This document shows, piece after piece, positions 38,701-52,800 of a stretch of DNA of 64,000 nucleotides. The DNA is from Sipunculus nudus. Its lineage: Eukaryota > Annelida > Sipuncula > Golfingiida > Sipunculidae. The stretch is taken from contig CM049317.1 of NCBI GenBank assembly GCA_026874595.1, positions 29,258,901 to 29,322,900 of the forward strand. Reading direction: 5' to 3'. The notes under the pieces were generated by a model. That model was not told the origin of the DNA. It did no database searches and was given only the letters and a program-made list of their open reading frames with translations. Position 1 is the first letter of the stretch. Each line of letters begins with the position of its first letter. The position numbers were made by a program, and so were the translations under genes.

Positions 38701-41700
38701 ATTCATCAACTTTAATAAATGCTGTAAAAAATTCAAATGAGAAAAAAAAATTATAAGGACATTAAAACTAGCCAAATAGGTATTAATTGCATTTGCATTG
38801 TGTAATAAACTAAACTTGTGGCCTGAAACCATTTGATGATGCAATAAGGAATAAATGTGCCTAAGTGTTATATGAAAGGACACATTTCATAAATAAAATA
38901 TATGTGAATTTAATTAAGTTTTCAATGTTTAAATATATAGCCAATCCTGACTCTAGACCTTTGTCTCTGTTGAATATGTAGTGTTTTAAAATTACAAACA
39001 TGTATGTTAGCACAATGATCTCACCTGTGGTTTTTCTTGGAGCATGGTTTCGCACATAGTTCACTCAGACAGGGCAGGGTGAGAGGGGTGGCTACATGGT
39101 CAGTGATCTTGGAGAAGAAACCATAAGCTCTGCAATAAGATGAGAAAAAAGTTACAGTAAAGACAGTGACAATGTTCCAAACCAAGACACATCAGACCAT
39201 TTTAATCTCAGCAGTCTGAAGAATTGAACAACACCTGCTGGGCAAATGGTTCTTAATGAAAATGTCCTTGGAACGGTCTGCTGGTAAAATACAAATTGAC
39301 CCTTATTACTTTGACTATATATTAGAAAGAATTACTTAATGAGCCGGTCTGCCCTTTGGTCTTGGGCCAGCAATGCTAATTGCCCCTCAGTGATTACCTG
39401 TATTACAGCTACCCTGAGTGCGTGGGTGAGAGTTTAATATTTCAACTCATCACATATTTTTCGATCCTCATTGGTCACATTTACGACAAAGTTAATCCTA
39501 AATGTGTTCATATCTCACTCACACTGAGTATTGAGAAGTCAGTAAAATGTATAAATAAAACTTGCATGGGGGCAAATCCCACACATTGTCTTGCATTATC
39601 TGATAGATTGCTGTCAGTTTATTTTTCTACTGGTTCAGTTTGCATTTAAATTGCTTGCTGTTGTGCGAACATGCTTCTTAAAGAGCACTCCTTGAAGGAG
39701 AAAGAAGCACTTATCAAGGCGGCAACACAAAGACACAGTCAGCACCAACTGGCTCAGCAGTTAAGCGTCGGCAAAATTCAAGTGCATGCCATATATACTC
39801 AAGCGGATAGCAAAATATTTGTATTCAATATGTATTCAGTAGGTTAATTGTCTTCGTATTGCATCAAGTGTAATAATGTGTTAATCATCAGTCACTATGT
39901 ATGTGTACATGTATATTAATTTTCATCATAAATAAATATATAAAATAATTTTGTTTCCTTTTCAGTTATACACACAAAAAAATTCATTTTAAGGGCCCGT
40001 TAAATAAAATATTTTGTTATAATTCACATTAAAGATATGCAATTTAATATTCATTAAACAGCAGCGTGTTATAGGCGACCAAGGTAAGAGTTTCACAAAT
40101 ACGACCACCCCCAAATTACGACCACTTTGCTTAGTCCCCAGGGTGGTCATAATTGTGGGGTTCCATTGTATATATTTTTGTGACGGTGAAGTGACCTCTG
40201 ACCTCATTAAATATGCATGGATTTTGCTGGAAATTTTATTGATTAACATTTCTGAGGAGTTTTATCAAAATCCTTCAAGTTCTTAATCAGTTATCACGGC
40301 GACACCACAAAGTAGCCTAATGACCTGTGACCTTAATATAAATGCATGGGTATTGCCCATAATCAAACTAGGGTGAGATAATCTGTTGGTAAGTAGTTAT
40401 GGTGAGTTTTGTGAAAATCCATCAGAGCACTAGTAAGTTATCGTGGCAACACTAAAAGTTAACTCTGTATGGTGGGTATACCAAAATACACCTATCATAT
40501 GACGGGCGTATAAAACGATTATTGGTATTGACCCAGTGATAGGCCTTACCCTGCAGAGGCAGCGAATCGTTTCAGGTGAAGTGTAAGTACCGTCGGCATC
40601 TCTTGGTACTGAAGGAAGCGACGCGCTTCCACCAGGTGGAGACACGTGTCACAGTAATACTTGTTCTCACCACGCAAGTGCTCAGACTCCGAGAAAGCCG
40701 AGAGAATCTGATGAAACCTGTCTGTAAAGAAATTGATGAATTAAGATTAATTCCTTTAGTCTCAATAGAATGTCATGGCAAAATTCAAAACTAAGGCCAA
40801 AAAAAATAAAAGGTATGGTTCTCAGGCACCGCCCGCATAAATTTTAAACCCCCGTATCAAAAATGTAAAAGAAACTTACCAATTTTGAGCTTCAAGAAGA
40901 TAAAATCATACAATTTCCTTTGTTATGTAGTGCTTTTACTTGTTTAGCATTATAAATCTGTTATTTTCATGCTTTTTCCTTATCATTTGACATATTTATC
41001 GAAACATAAAAAAAAATTAAATACAAAAGAAACGCCCACCCGCAATGAACTATGAAAAAAAGGGCCTGAGAACCAAACCTAATTTTTTTTTTTGGCATAA
41101 AATATACTTTGAAATCAGTGTGATCTATATTAAGATTCCAGAGTCAGATTAAAATCGTGTCACTGGTGGAAATTTCAAAGTGACTGCTACTGCAAAAATG
41201 TATGAAAAACAAAGTATGCCTCATGTAGAATATAAGAAGAGGAGCATCTTTTATATGTATTAACGTTTGATTGTATTTTTTGTTACATAAGGGGTATTAC
41301 TGTTGGCCCAATTTTGGCAGGGATAATGAAACTTTTTACAGTATTTCCAACCCCCAAATCGTGCAACTAAGTCATCACATTTCAATGCATCTAAGTCACC
41401 ACATTTCAATGTGTTTTCAGTTGATACTAGCAGAATGAATTGTATGATTGAAGATGTGCATCTTGGAATTTCTGTTAGTCCATACAACTAACATCAATAA
41501 TCAAATAACGTGGAAATAATGATGTTGGACTCAAATCCAGTGTCTACTTTTTTAGGGACCCAGACTTAGAGTCCATGACCTGGACTTGTTCTCAGGCCAA
41601 AACCAGGCCTAATTCATCTCAAGTCATTTCCTACAAAAAACTTACGTATATGTACGAACTATGTAAAGAATATTACAAAAAATGTTTATATTTATCAAGC

Positions 41701-44700
41701 CTTAGATCTGCATCAAGACTTAAATGAAAACCACATATATATACACATGATAAACTAAAATTTCCATTTCAAAATTGCTTTAATAAGGGGAATTGTACTG
41801 GACTCAGGTTTATAATAACTCAAAATTAAAGACTTAAATCTTCCAAAGTGACTTAAATAGTAAGAATTTGGACTTTGAAGCCACTGGCCTTAACTCAGTC
41901 TTACACTCCGATGGTGTGAACTCCATTTCAGTACTGGGTGGAAAGCTTACAATGAAAGAGAATGCATTTTATTCACTTGCACATCAACAATTCAGTCACA
42001 AGTGGCCCACCCTGTTCGATATTATTTAACCAACATGATACATATTTTGATATACCAGTTTTTTTGTAAAATGACAGAAGAACTTTCCAGGGCATCCCTC
42101 AATCATCTAACTTTTTACCAGGACTTTACATTAATGGTAAACCACTTGCCCGGGACAAGTGAAAATAGTGGTAGGACAACTAAGTCCTTTCCTACATGCC
42201 AGTCGTCCTACTTGCCCGACTGGGCAAGTGGGTGGGTCCATAAACCTCTACCCAAAGGTCTGAAAAAGGATGGTTGTGTTCTTCAATACAATTTATGAAT
42301 TTTGTAGGGCAAGTAAAATTTCATATAGGGCAAATAAAGGCCAGTTATTACTTGCCCTGTTGGCAAGTACTTTCAAGAGTTATTGTTGAGCCCTGTATAA
42401 CTTACTGTTTTCTTCCTCTTTGCTCTCATCCTCAGAGTCAGAATCTTCTATCTGCTTCTTGCGTTTCTTTAGTGCCACGGAAACATCCTTGAAGGATTCC
42501 TTCCTCTCGGTATAACACTCACAGTCCTGACACTGAGTACGTAACGCCATTGTGCCCTGAAATTTACCAAGAGACCGGCTTAAATGTGTGTCTTTATTTG
42601 TATTTGCACAATTCTTGAAGGAGCCCATTCACCTACCTTTTGAAAAAAAAATTATGTTATTTCTGGCTTCCTCTGGGCATATATTAATGATCAAAGGGTA
42701 ATTCTGGTTATGAAAAATTCTTATCATGCTTCCGAGAAGGATGAATGTACTTGTTTATCAACAAAATGTTTGTAAACACAAGCTTTGTTGACAAACTAGA
42801 AAAACATGTAACCTAAGGTGGTTGGTTGCATATATGTAGAGGCAGAAAGGTCAATTGTTGCAAAACGATTTGCAAAGCTCTGGGTTATCTTACTTACCGC
42901 AAGATGTCCCTATTTAAATGGGTTTTGATTATTTTGGCAGGCCCCCACATATCATAAACACGTTGATATAAACAAACAAGAAGCCTGTGTGCAGTAATAT
43001 CCATGTATTCTGGCCTATTTTTATAAAAGCTCCAAGGGATTACCTTTAGTTTATAAAGGTGAGATAGGTGATTGGGCCCCTTTAAATACAAAACAATCAG
43101 GGTTTGGTATTTGTATTAATATGTTAACAAAACATTTGACATATAAATATATACTTTTACTATTTCCATGAAGATCAAACAAGAATATTATAAATAGTTA
43201 TACATGAAAACCTGGTTAGTTCAAATGAATTTCACAAGAATCTCATAAATGAATTAAAGCAGTTTTGCCTGAGTAATTACAGAAACATGAATTTACATTT
43301 AAACAGACCGACATTTTCTTGATTTCTCTTGTATTTACATGTACTTAATGCTCAGAATTTAAATATAGGGTTTCAAGGTGCAATTGCTTTAAGACACTGT
43401 CACGCAATCAACACATGTCACTGTTAAATCTACATAAGAGGGTTACAAGGTTTTTCAATGACACTAATATGCTGACTGGGACCAGAACATACAACTACAT
43501 CTTACCTGAAACAAAGTGTCGATGCAATCTTCAACTTTATCTCTCTGGCGGCATGGAGGTCTCTTGGCCTCATTGTCAAGATAACGATGAACCTTGCCCT
43601 TTTCAAGGGTGACCTTTGGCCTGCTGAAGAAATCAGTCAGTTTGACTGGACTTCCAGGTGGGATTTTCACCAGATGTGGGGGCATGCCACAGATTTTTGA
43701 GCTGTTCAGACTAGCATTTTTATTACACATATTTATCAGATGACCACTTTCCTTGTGTGTGTATGCCCCAGTGCTTTTATGTGTTGTAGAGACATCATTA
43801 GTTTTCTGGTCACTCGTGCCAATTGTATTAAGCTCAGTTTTTGTATTAAATTGACTTTTTGCACACATTCTTCGTATGCCTAGCGTCTTTTTGCTTTTGC
43901 CTCCAGATGAACAAGGCGGTGATTTTTGTGTATTCAGTGTCTGGGAAGGGGGGCTATGACAGATATTATTACCCTTCTGTGATACTATGGTGACTTTTTC
44001 AGCACCCTGATTTGGAAATGCACATTGCATGGAAGCTGCATGGCACTGATTTACAACTAAGGGATCACTGGCCCTTTTTTGACTTTTTGACATAGAACCC
44101 ACGAAATCTGTTAATGATGCCTGCTGAAGTCCAACAGAAGTATCAGACTGACCCCTTGGTAACCTTTTCTTTTTCAGGCCTGCTGGGTTGAGACCACAAT
44201 GTTTGAAATTTTTTGGCTTTTTGCCACCACACATTTCAGTGTCACTTAATGATACGGAACGTTTTCGCTTACCACCACTTCCACCAGATGTCAGCACGGT
44301 GCTAATATCAGCACCTGAGGTAGGAGTTTGATTCTCTTCAATGATACCTGTACCCGATTGAGCATTTGACTGTACAAATTTAGACTTTATCTGTGCCATT
44401 TCACTTGCAACTAGCGGTATATCTTCATCTAACTGCATACCAGTCACTTTTTTATGACCTTTTGACCTGGGTGAGGCAGCCAATTGACTGTCCTTTTCTG
44501 TCCCAACAGGTCCATTGGGCATGCCACTAAAATTTTCTAAAGAATCTTTGGGTTTTAAATTACAATTTTCCATACTTTTACTTGCAAAATATTTATCCAG
44601 GGGACCTGATTTTGCAGCACAATCACTGATCTTCCCAGGCTCATCAAATGAAAGTCTTTTACCTTTGATCAACTGCACATCAGAAGTATTTATACTGGTG

Positions 44701-47700
44701 GTAATTTTCTGTACAACTGCTTTATTATTTTGCTGTTTTCTGTATTGATTCACATCTTTCACTGCATCCTTCACTAGGCACAAAATGCACATCAGAAGTT
44801 CATGGGCATCCTGCTGCATGTTGCCCTCAAACATGGGATTGATCTCACTGAAATAAGCAATGTGACAAATAAGACCAAATTATTTCTTAACTTTATTAAT
44901 CCTTGTAATAGGTCATATAAATTATTTCTGCACACAGAGTAATTACAGCACTTCAAATAAATTAATTCTGCAAACTGAGTAATTACAGCACTTCAGAGGC
45001 ATTTAGAAATCTTACATGCAAAAAAAGGAATAAATACTGAACAAAATATATATTTTTGTACTTCAGCTGGATTTAACATCTACAATATTTAATCATTATT
45101 AACATCACTGTGTAAGCAACGTCTTTAGATCATATATACCAACATTTGTCGCTCTTTTCCTTGTCAAATATTATATTATTCCAGATACAGTCCTTATTGT
45201 TGGTTCATAAAAACCATCTGTCATCAAATCAAAATAAATACGTCTAAAATATATGTTCATTCCTTTGGGAACAGCCTTGGCAAAAAAGCCAACAAAACTA
45301 CACCTTGATACCCTTCTATCTGTAAATAAATTGCATCTTTTCTTATGGATAGGGGCTTTCTGAGTTTGATTATTGATTTTTATTAGGGCTTTTACTATTT
45401 TATATTTCTTCTATACCATTTTTGCATATGCCAGCAATGTCCAACTTTACTTATTATAGAGCTGACATCAGTTTAATAACAGTGAGTCATGCCTGGTCTT
45501 TATCTGTAATCAGAGAGTTTATCTCAAGGGACATTTTCATATATTTCTGGGCTATTAAAGTGCTGAAGACCCACCAGATAACGTTCATGAGTTTCTCTGG
45601 TTTCAGTACCGCAGCTGTTATCTTCCTCTCTTGGTGAAGGACCTCCAGTCTACTCATGCGGGCAAACAGCTGAAACAAAAGGCTCATGTCAAATACACTA
45701 AAGCAGCAACTCATACAAGCAAACAGCTTAAGTAACAGGCTCATGTCAAATACACTCTGGAACCACTATCTGTACTTCTGATGATATTACTCGCATCTGA
45801 ATCAAATAACAGTGCTAAATCACAGTATCCTGGACACCCAGATGTTTCAGTGTATTACATTTAGAGACTGAACAAAATCTTGTTTTGGACAATAGTACTT
45901 TGTGCTGGTCATCAAGACCTGTGGGTAAATGTTCGCGGTGATCCATGGAAGCAAAAGGGCCCAAATAGTCATTGTGTAAACATATGATGTAAATAATAAC
46001 TAATCCAAATCTTATTCATGGTATTCCTCGTCTCAATGCCAACATATTACATAAGAACTGTACCTGAATACCAAATACACCTACTGTTAATATAAACAAG
46101 CCGACACATTTTGATCTAATCAGATTCCAATTGCTGCTTTTAATAGTAATGAAACGGAAACTAAAAACCTAATGAAGCTGTCCTATTTTATTATAATTAT
46201 TATTTAAATATCCCCTGAACCGACCCACATTTATATGTGTAACCATCTCTCACAAGTCGCAAATGCCAGTCGACCAACTGCACGAGTCTTTGCAGAAACT
46301 CATAAAGGACACGCCCTGTGAGATTAATTTCATTGATTATATTTTAAGATGAGAAAGATTGGCCACCAACATTTTTTGGTGATTTATATTTTTTCAGTGA
46401 AGGCACAATGTTTAAACTCATATTCACTGACAATATGATGACTTTTTAGGTGTGCATCATATTTTCCAAGGGTTTCTGTCATTTCCGATGTATTAACACA
46501 CCATGTTATATCCAGGGGGTGCTGCACATAAGACTTAACAGCCACTGACCTTATGACTTGTGTGTTACCCAATCATTCCCATCAGCTCAAACAACTTTAC
46601 ATGCAAAGTTACCCAGATAAGAGCTCTGTTGACACAGTCAAACAAAGAACCAAGAGACCATTCATATCCTAACATTTCTGAGGAATAGGCAGTCTCATGT
46701 CAGCTGTTATTTGCTGAAAAGCTAACAAGGTTTCCATGTGTCAAAACAAACAAAGGCTTATGTGGCCTGGAAGGTGCTGGCAGGTTTCAAACTAGGGTAC
46801 CTTTTATATCAACATAATTATTTTGGGCAAGACTGTCATAGTTTGACGTAACACTCAGCAGAAATTAGTGAACTGGCATGAGTTATATTACGTAATTTTC
46901 CTCAATATTAATGTGCTGTTCTTGATTAAGATATGACCTTTTTTGAGGATTATGGGGAAACTTTAGGTGCTAATTTCAGGGGAATTTCCTTTTGCTAGGC
47001 AATATTTATTGGCTTTGGATACCCTGACATGATTTCATGCCCTCCAAATCATCAAGCAGGGTGGGGTAAATAAATGGGACTCCATAGTTTTCATCTATTA
47101 TTTATTTTTATAGAATCACTCATTCCTTCTGTTTTCTCAAGGAGAGCCCTAAAAATTCCATGGGGGCGCTCATTACAGTAGGGTGCTCATTACATCAATT
47201 ACAGTATATGTATTCAAAACTTTCAATTCCATGATTTTTTTTTTCAAGATTTTGATCGGGTCCAGACTAAGCATATATCAAGAAATGACAGTGCCATGAA
47301 TATGTCACAGGCGAAATTAGAATCCAGGCGGATTTAAAATCCGCCTAGGCGAGATTGAAATTTTGATTTCGCCTAGGCGAGATTAAAATTTCTATCTCGC
47401 CTATGCGGATTTAAAATCTGCCTAGGCCAGATTGAAATTTTGATTCGGCCTAGGCGAGATTAAAATCCTGTTATGATTATATGTAGGATTTTAATCTCGC
47501 CTAGGCAGATTTTAAATCTGCCTAGGCGAGACTTAAATTTTGATTTCGCCTAGGCTATATTAAAATCCTAGCTATTAATCTGCTTGATTCAATTATTTGG
47601 TTTAATCATGCTGATTATTTCATTATAATGTATATCTTCAAAAGTATAATCTTAATATTTAATGATAACATTATAAAATTAGTGACTAAAACAAGTTACT

Positions 47701-49832
47701 TGAGCTTAAAATAAATTTGGATTTACTACACTCATGATTTTACTGGGGTTGTCCTTTTATTTTTAACATATTTAATAGCAATTTAATTTTAGCAGACTGA
47801 CAAAACAACACGAAATATGTTAATGTACACATCTACAAAACTGGTAGTCTACCTAATATTTTAATTTTTTCCAACCGTGTTCTACAGCACATTTTCAAAC
47901 AAAATGTTGATAAAAAAATATATATATGTCACAGTGTAGATGGGAATCCAGTTGAGATCGAAACTCAACTATTGAGATGGGAATCCCCATCTTAACGGTT
48001 GAGATGGGGATAGTCACTACTGAGATTGGAATATTCCAATGTACACTTGTTCACATTGGGATATCCAGAAGTCAACCAATTCAATTTGGGATAAACTGAA
48101 ATACACTAGTTTACATGAGAATATTTTAGTTTAGATGTTACCAAGAGAAAGTTTATTTTAAAATATCCTGAAATACACCGGTCTACTTAAGAATATCTCA
48201 ACCTTATTGTTAAGATATATTTTTTCCCTATTTCTTTTAAGTGGACACAAGAACATTGAGCCTCAGAACATTGAGTAGCTGCAAAAAATTACAGATATTA
48301 ATGTATAAATAAATGAGGGAATTAAACAGACTAGGAGTGTATATTCTGAGAGTAACTACCAAGAACACATGTATAAAAAGATACTCTTTTATTATATTTA
48401 ACATTTAGCAATTCCATAACTACATGGTAATCACAGTCTAAAATATGCAGTATGCACCATTTATAATAAACAATATAAATAACTAAAATATTCAAATACC
48501 TGTATCTTCCTTGCCCCTTTCAGCTAATAAAAAGCCAAAATTCAATGTTATTTGCCAAGGCAAAAAATAAATGCTGAAACCTAAAAAAATCAGACTGAAA
48601 ATATACCTGTGTTTTTTTTTTTAATTTCACCCACCTGTCAGAAAAAAACTTAATCACTTCTGTAAAGCATTCTTTAGCATCAGTGATTATAAAAATCCAT
48701 TTATTTTTTATGTTCATTAAGATATAGTGTTCTTAACAAACTGATCTTTCAAAATCCAAAGTTTCTGTAAAACTTACACTTAAAATAAAGCAAAATCAAA
48801 ATTTCCATCTTGTGGGCCAGGGCAGATCTTAAATTCCTAAAATGGTCCTATTCATTAAGATGTTCAGATATACAATTCTCAACAGATAAATCTCTCCACG
48901 CCAAATGTGAGAATAAACTGCAATTATTATGAAACAATCAGCATGATTAAACCACAGAATTAAATGACGCAATTTAAAAGCTAGGATTTTAATCTGGCCT
49001 AGGCAAAATCAGAATTTCAATCTCGCCTAGGCAGATTTAAAATCAGCCTAGGCGAGATTGAAATCCTACATATAATCATAGCAGGATTTTAATCTGGCCT
49101 AGGCAGAATCAGAATTTCAATCTCGCCCAGGCAGATTTAAAATCCGCCTAGGCAAGATTGAAATTTTAATCTCGCCTAGGCGAAATCAAAATTTCAATCT
49201 CGCCTAGGCGGATTTTAAATCCGCCTGGATTCTAATTTCGCCTGTGACATATACACTAGACTGACAACTCACTGATCTTAAATATTTGACAAGCTTCCAT
49301 GCCAGAGGTGGTTCTTCATCATCATCATCTTCATCTTCTTCAGTTGGATTTTCTGTCTGTAAACAATGAATACAACAACAGTGTATAAACACAACTTGTG
49401 TTTCTACTTTCTGTCAGAAGGGTCACTGATTCATTCCTGTTAACAGCAGTTACAGATGTGGGGTTATTTTTGGAAAGACACAACATATAAAGTTTGGGAC
49501 TCCTATACTAGCCATTAGGTCATGAAAGATTACTTTCACAAGTTCACAAGTTTAAATCCTGCAATTAATATAATTAAACATTTATCTTACATGGATTGTA
49601 CAAATAGTTATTATAACTATTCAAGGCACTTCCCATAGCTCAGATTTTGGTATTTGGTAAACTCTATAGGTGGAGGAAACCAGAAAACCCGGAGAAAACC
49701 TCAAGTCTTGAATGGGAAACTACAACCCACTTTCATAGCCATGCCGGGTATCCAACACGGGTTGCCAGCGGAGAGAGCTGAATGTTTTTATCCCTCGACT
49801 TTCCAGGCCCCATTTCTGGGGCAGTAAAATAT

Positions 49833-49895
<63 letters not shown>

Positions 49896-52800
49896 CACAC
49901 ACACACTGTATACACGCACATTTTTAATCATATTCCTTATACATACTTCTTATGTTGGCCACTGACATGATGAAATGTTTATAGTCACCAAGATTTTAAC
50001 ATATTTGCTAACAGTGAGGAAATATATCTGATTATAAGATAACACTTGGCATCTAAATCATTGCCTTTTATTTCATGTAAATTTATTATTATGAACATGC
50101 TTATCAACACCAACTTACCTGTGACATTTCAGCCTCTAGTTTCTTGTCTTTTTCTGTAATACCTATTTCTTCGGCTAATATACTGATCTTCTCCGAGAAA
50201 CTGGGAGTATGACGCAACACCTGTAGAACACTGTTCAGGTAGCAGGTGTTACCTGCAATGGAAACCCACAATTGTAACTCATTATCACTATTATAACAGC
50301 GGTAGACCTCGTTTATATGATAAGTTCGGTGGACAGGGTTTCTTTTTGGATGAACATTGGTTTGGATAATTCATTAGGACTGCCAACCTGCTGCCAAAAA
50401 CCAGACTTCACCAGATATATCAGACATAAAATAATAATGCTACTCAAAAATAAACATTGGCAAACAGCATTTTTATTAAGTTTCCATCAATTTTATCAAT
50501 TTATCAAATAAAATGCACTGAAATAATTGCTTACTGGCCGTGGAAATTCATTTCATTGCTGAACATTTTGTTGTTGTTTGGATTTCAGATAAATGTCAAA
50601 ATTTTGGTTTACAGAAAAGGATGTCAGGGATGACTACAATGTACAACTGCTGTGTGAGGAGCGTAACCTGGACTTTGAAGAACAGAAATACGGGTTCCAA
50701 CTATACCCGGTTTTAGTATCATGAAGCACTTTAGTTACCTATATTATCAAGGGCTGCCACACCCGGGGACTTTTCTTTAGTTGATGTTGGTGTCTGTGTC
50801 TTCTCTTCCACTTTCACTGGCATTGCAGGGAAGCTGAAATAACACAAGATCTTATCATTTTATCATTATACTAGATGTAACTGCACCATGGTCCTCAGAG
50901 AGCCCTGCAGTGAGAAATGGGTGTATTAAGACGTTAATTGAAAAAAGTAGTAAGAAAAGCATATAAAGACCTGGTGTTGTTTAGGTGTGAAGAACAGAGA
51001 AGGTCTCAGTAATTCAATATGTGTAGAGCCCTCATACGTACTAATCATCACCGTGATTTTGAGAAATCTGAAGCATGTTGTAGTTGAGATATCACATGCA
51101 AAAGAAAATCAGCAATTGGGCTGTTGTGGCCATATTGGAATTCTGACAGGTGTGTAATTCAATAGGTCTGAACCCCACGTATGTATCAATCATCCCTATG
51201 AATTTGGGAAAGCTGAAGTATGTTGTTATTGCATGCAAAAGAAAATAAGTGATTGGGGTGTGGCGGCCATATTGGAATTCCGACAGGTCTTTAATTAAAA
51301 AGGTCTGGAGCCCCCGTATGTACCAATAATCCCTGGGAATTTGGGATCTCAAGTATGTTGTTGTTGAGTTATCGCACGTGAAAGAGTCACTGACAGAAGG
51401 ACAGAAGTACAGAAGGACGGAAGTACGAAGGACAGACTGACACAGTGATCACTATAGGGCACTGCTTGTCAAGCAGGGCCCTAATTAACCAATTACTCAT
51501 GGGTCCACAGAAATAATGGGGTATTTTTACACACTGCAAAGCTTTTTACCAGCAACACTGATGGATCATCTGGAATCAGTACCAAGGCATACCCTCATGT
51601 AGAATATTCACATGTAGCAAATATGGGTCATGTTGTGAACATTATAGGAATAAATTACGCTCTTTACACAGTGCTTTAACTATAGGCCTATTACCTATAT
51701 ATCGTAAGCGCTGTTTGTTATGACCTCGTATCCTGAATTGCTACACCAGAGGGGAGCACTGTATTTTTGTCAAATCAGGTGAGACCTTGTGCTGGAAGAC
51801 CCTGCCAAGCTAGAAATACACAGAGCCAATCATGTTCATTTCGTTTTGATTGACAGCTACCGTCTGAACAGGCCACAATCTCAGAGAGAATTGCCCCAGA
51901 CGTGGTTTGCTTAGGGCCTTGGGCACATAGGATGCTCGGCCGGTGAGCTGTAGTTCAAACAAAACGTAACAACAAAGGCTGGGTGCACACCTCGCTGGCT
52001 GGTTTCAATTCTGCATACAACAGATACATGGCTATGCTAACACAGTCATTATGTCATAATCGAATCGGTCGATGGTGCGAGAATGCAGAGGGAGCAATTA
52101 AAATTGGACCGTAAACTTATCAAGCGGCGCTTGAAGTGCAGCTATGGGCGGAGCCAGGATGCCTGTTGAGTGTTTGTTTATTGGCATCTGGCTGGCTGCT
52201 TGTCATGTCATACACATTTTTTTCAGCGGACAACAAACCGCCATCTGGTGTCTAAATATATCATAAATGGTCAAAGCTGGCAGCATGAAAATCAGTTGCT
52301 TCTTTAGAAGCACATGATTTCCGCTGCCTCCGGAGCATAGGAATAAATAAGATGTTCTGGAAAATGGTCCAGTCATTCCAGCAATTTTCACTGAATGAGT
52401 GAAGGTCACTGTACAGAAGTTGTGTAAATTATACTGAGGCCACATTTAATATGGAATAGCATTACTAATTACAGGAATGTCAAACTCTGGCTCATTATTG
52501 TTCATTATTCATGAAATAGAGGCCTGATTGAAACAATGAATCAAGGTCTGTGAAAGTAAGGCTGCCACATACTTGATAATATGAGATGGTATGACCAGCT
52601 GTGTGGAATAACTAGATACCTTAGAATATTCTGATACCACAAACACTGATAGTGTACAAGATATGCTAATGAGTTTTCTTATCTGTGTAGGTGAGGAGTC
52701 TTATTTATAAAGGTTTGATTTTTGCTATAATTTCCCTTTTGCAAATATCGCAAATTTGACACCCTCATGAAAAATAAGACAACAACAGTATGCTATGCTG

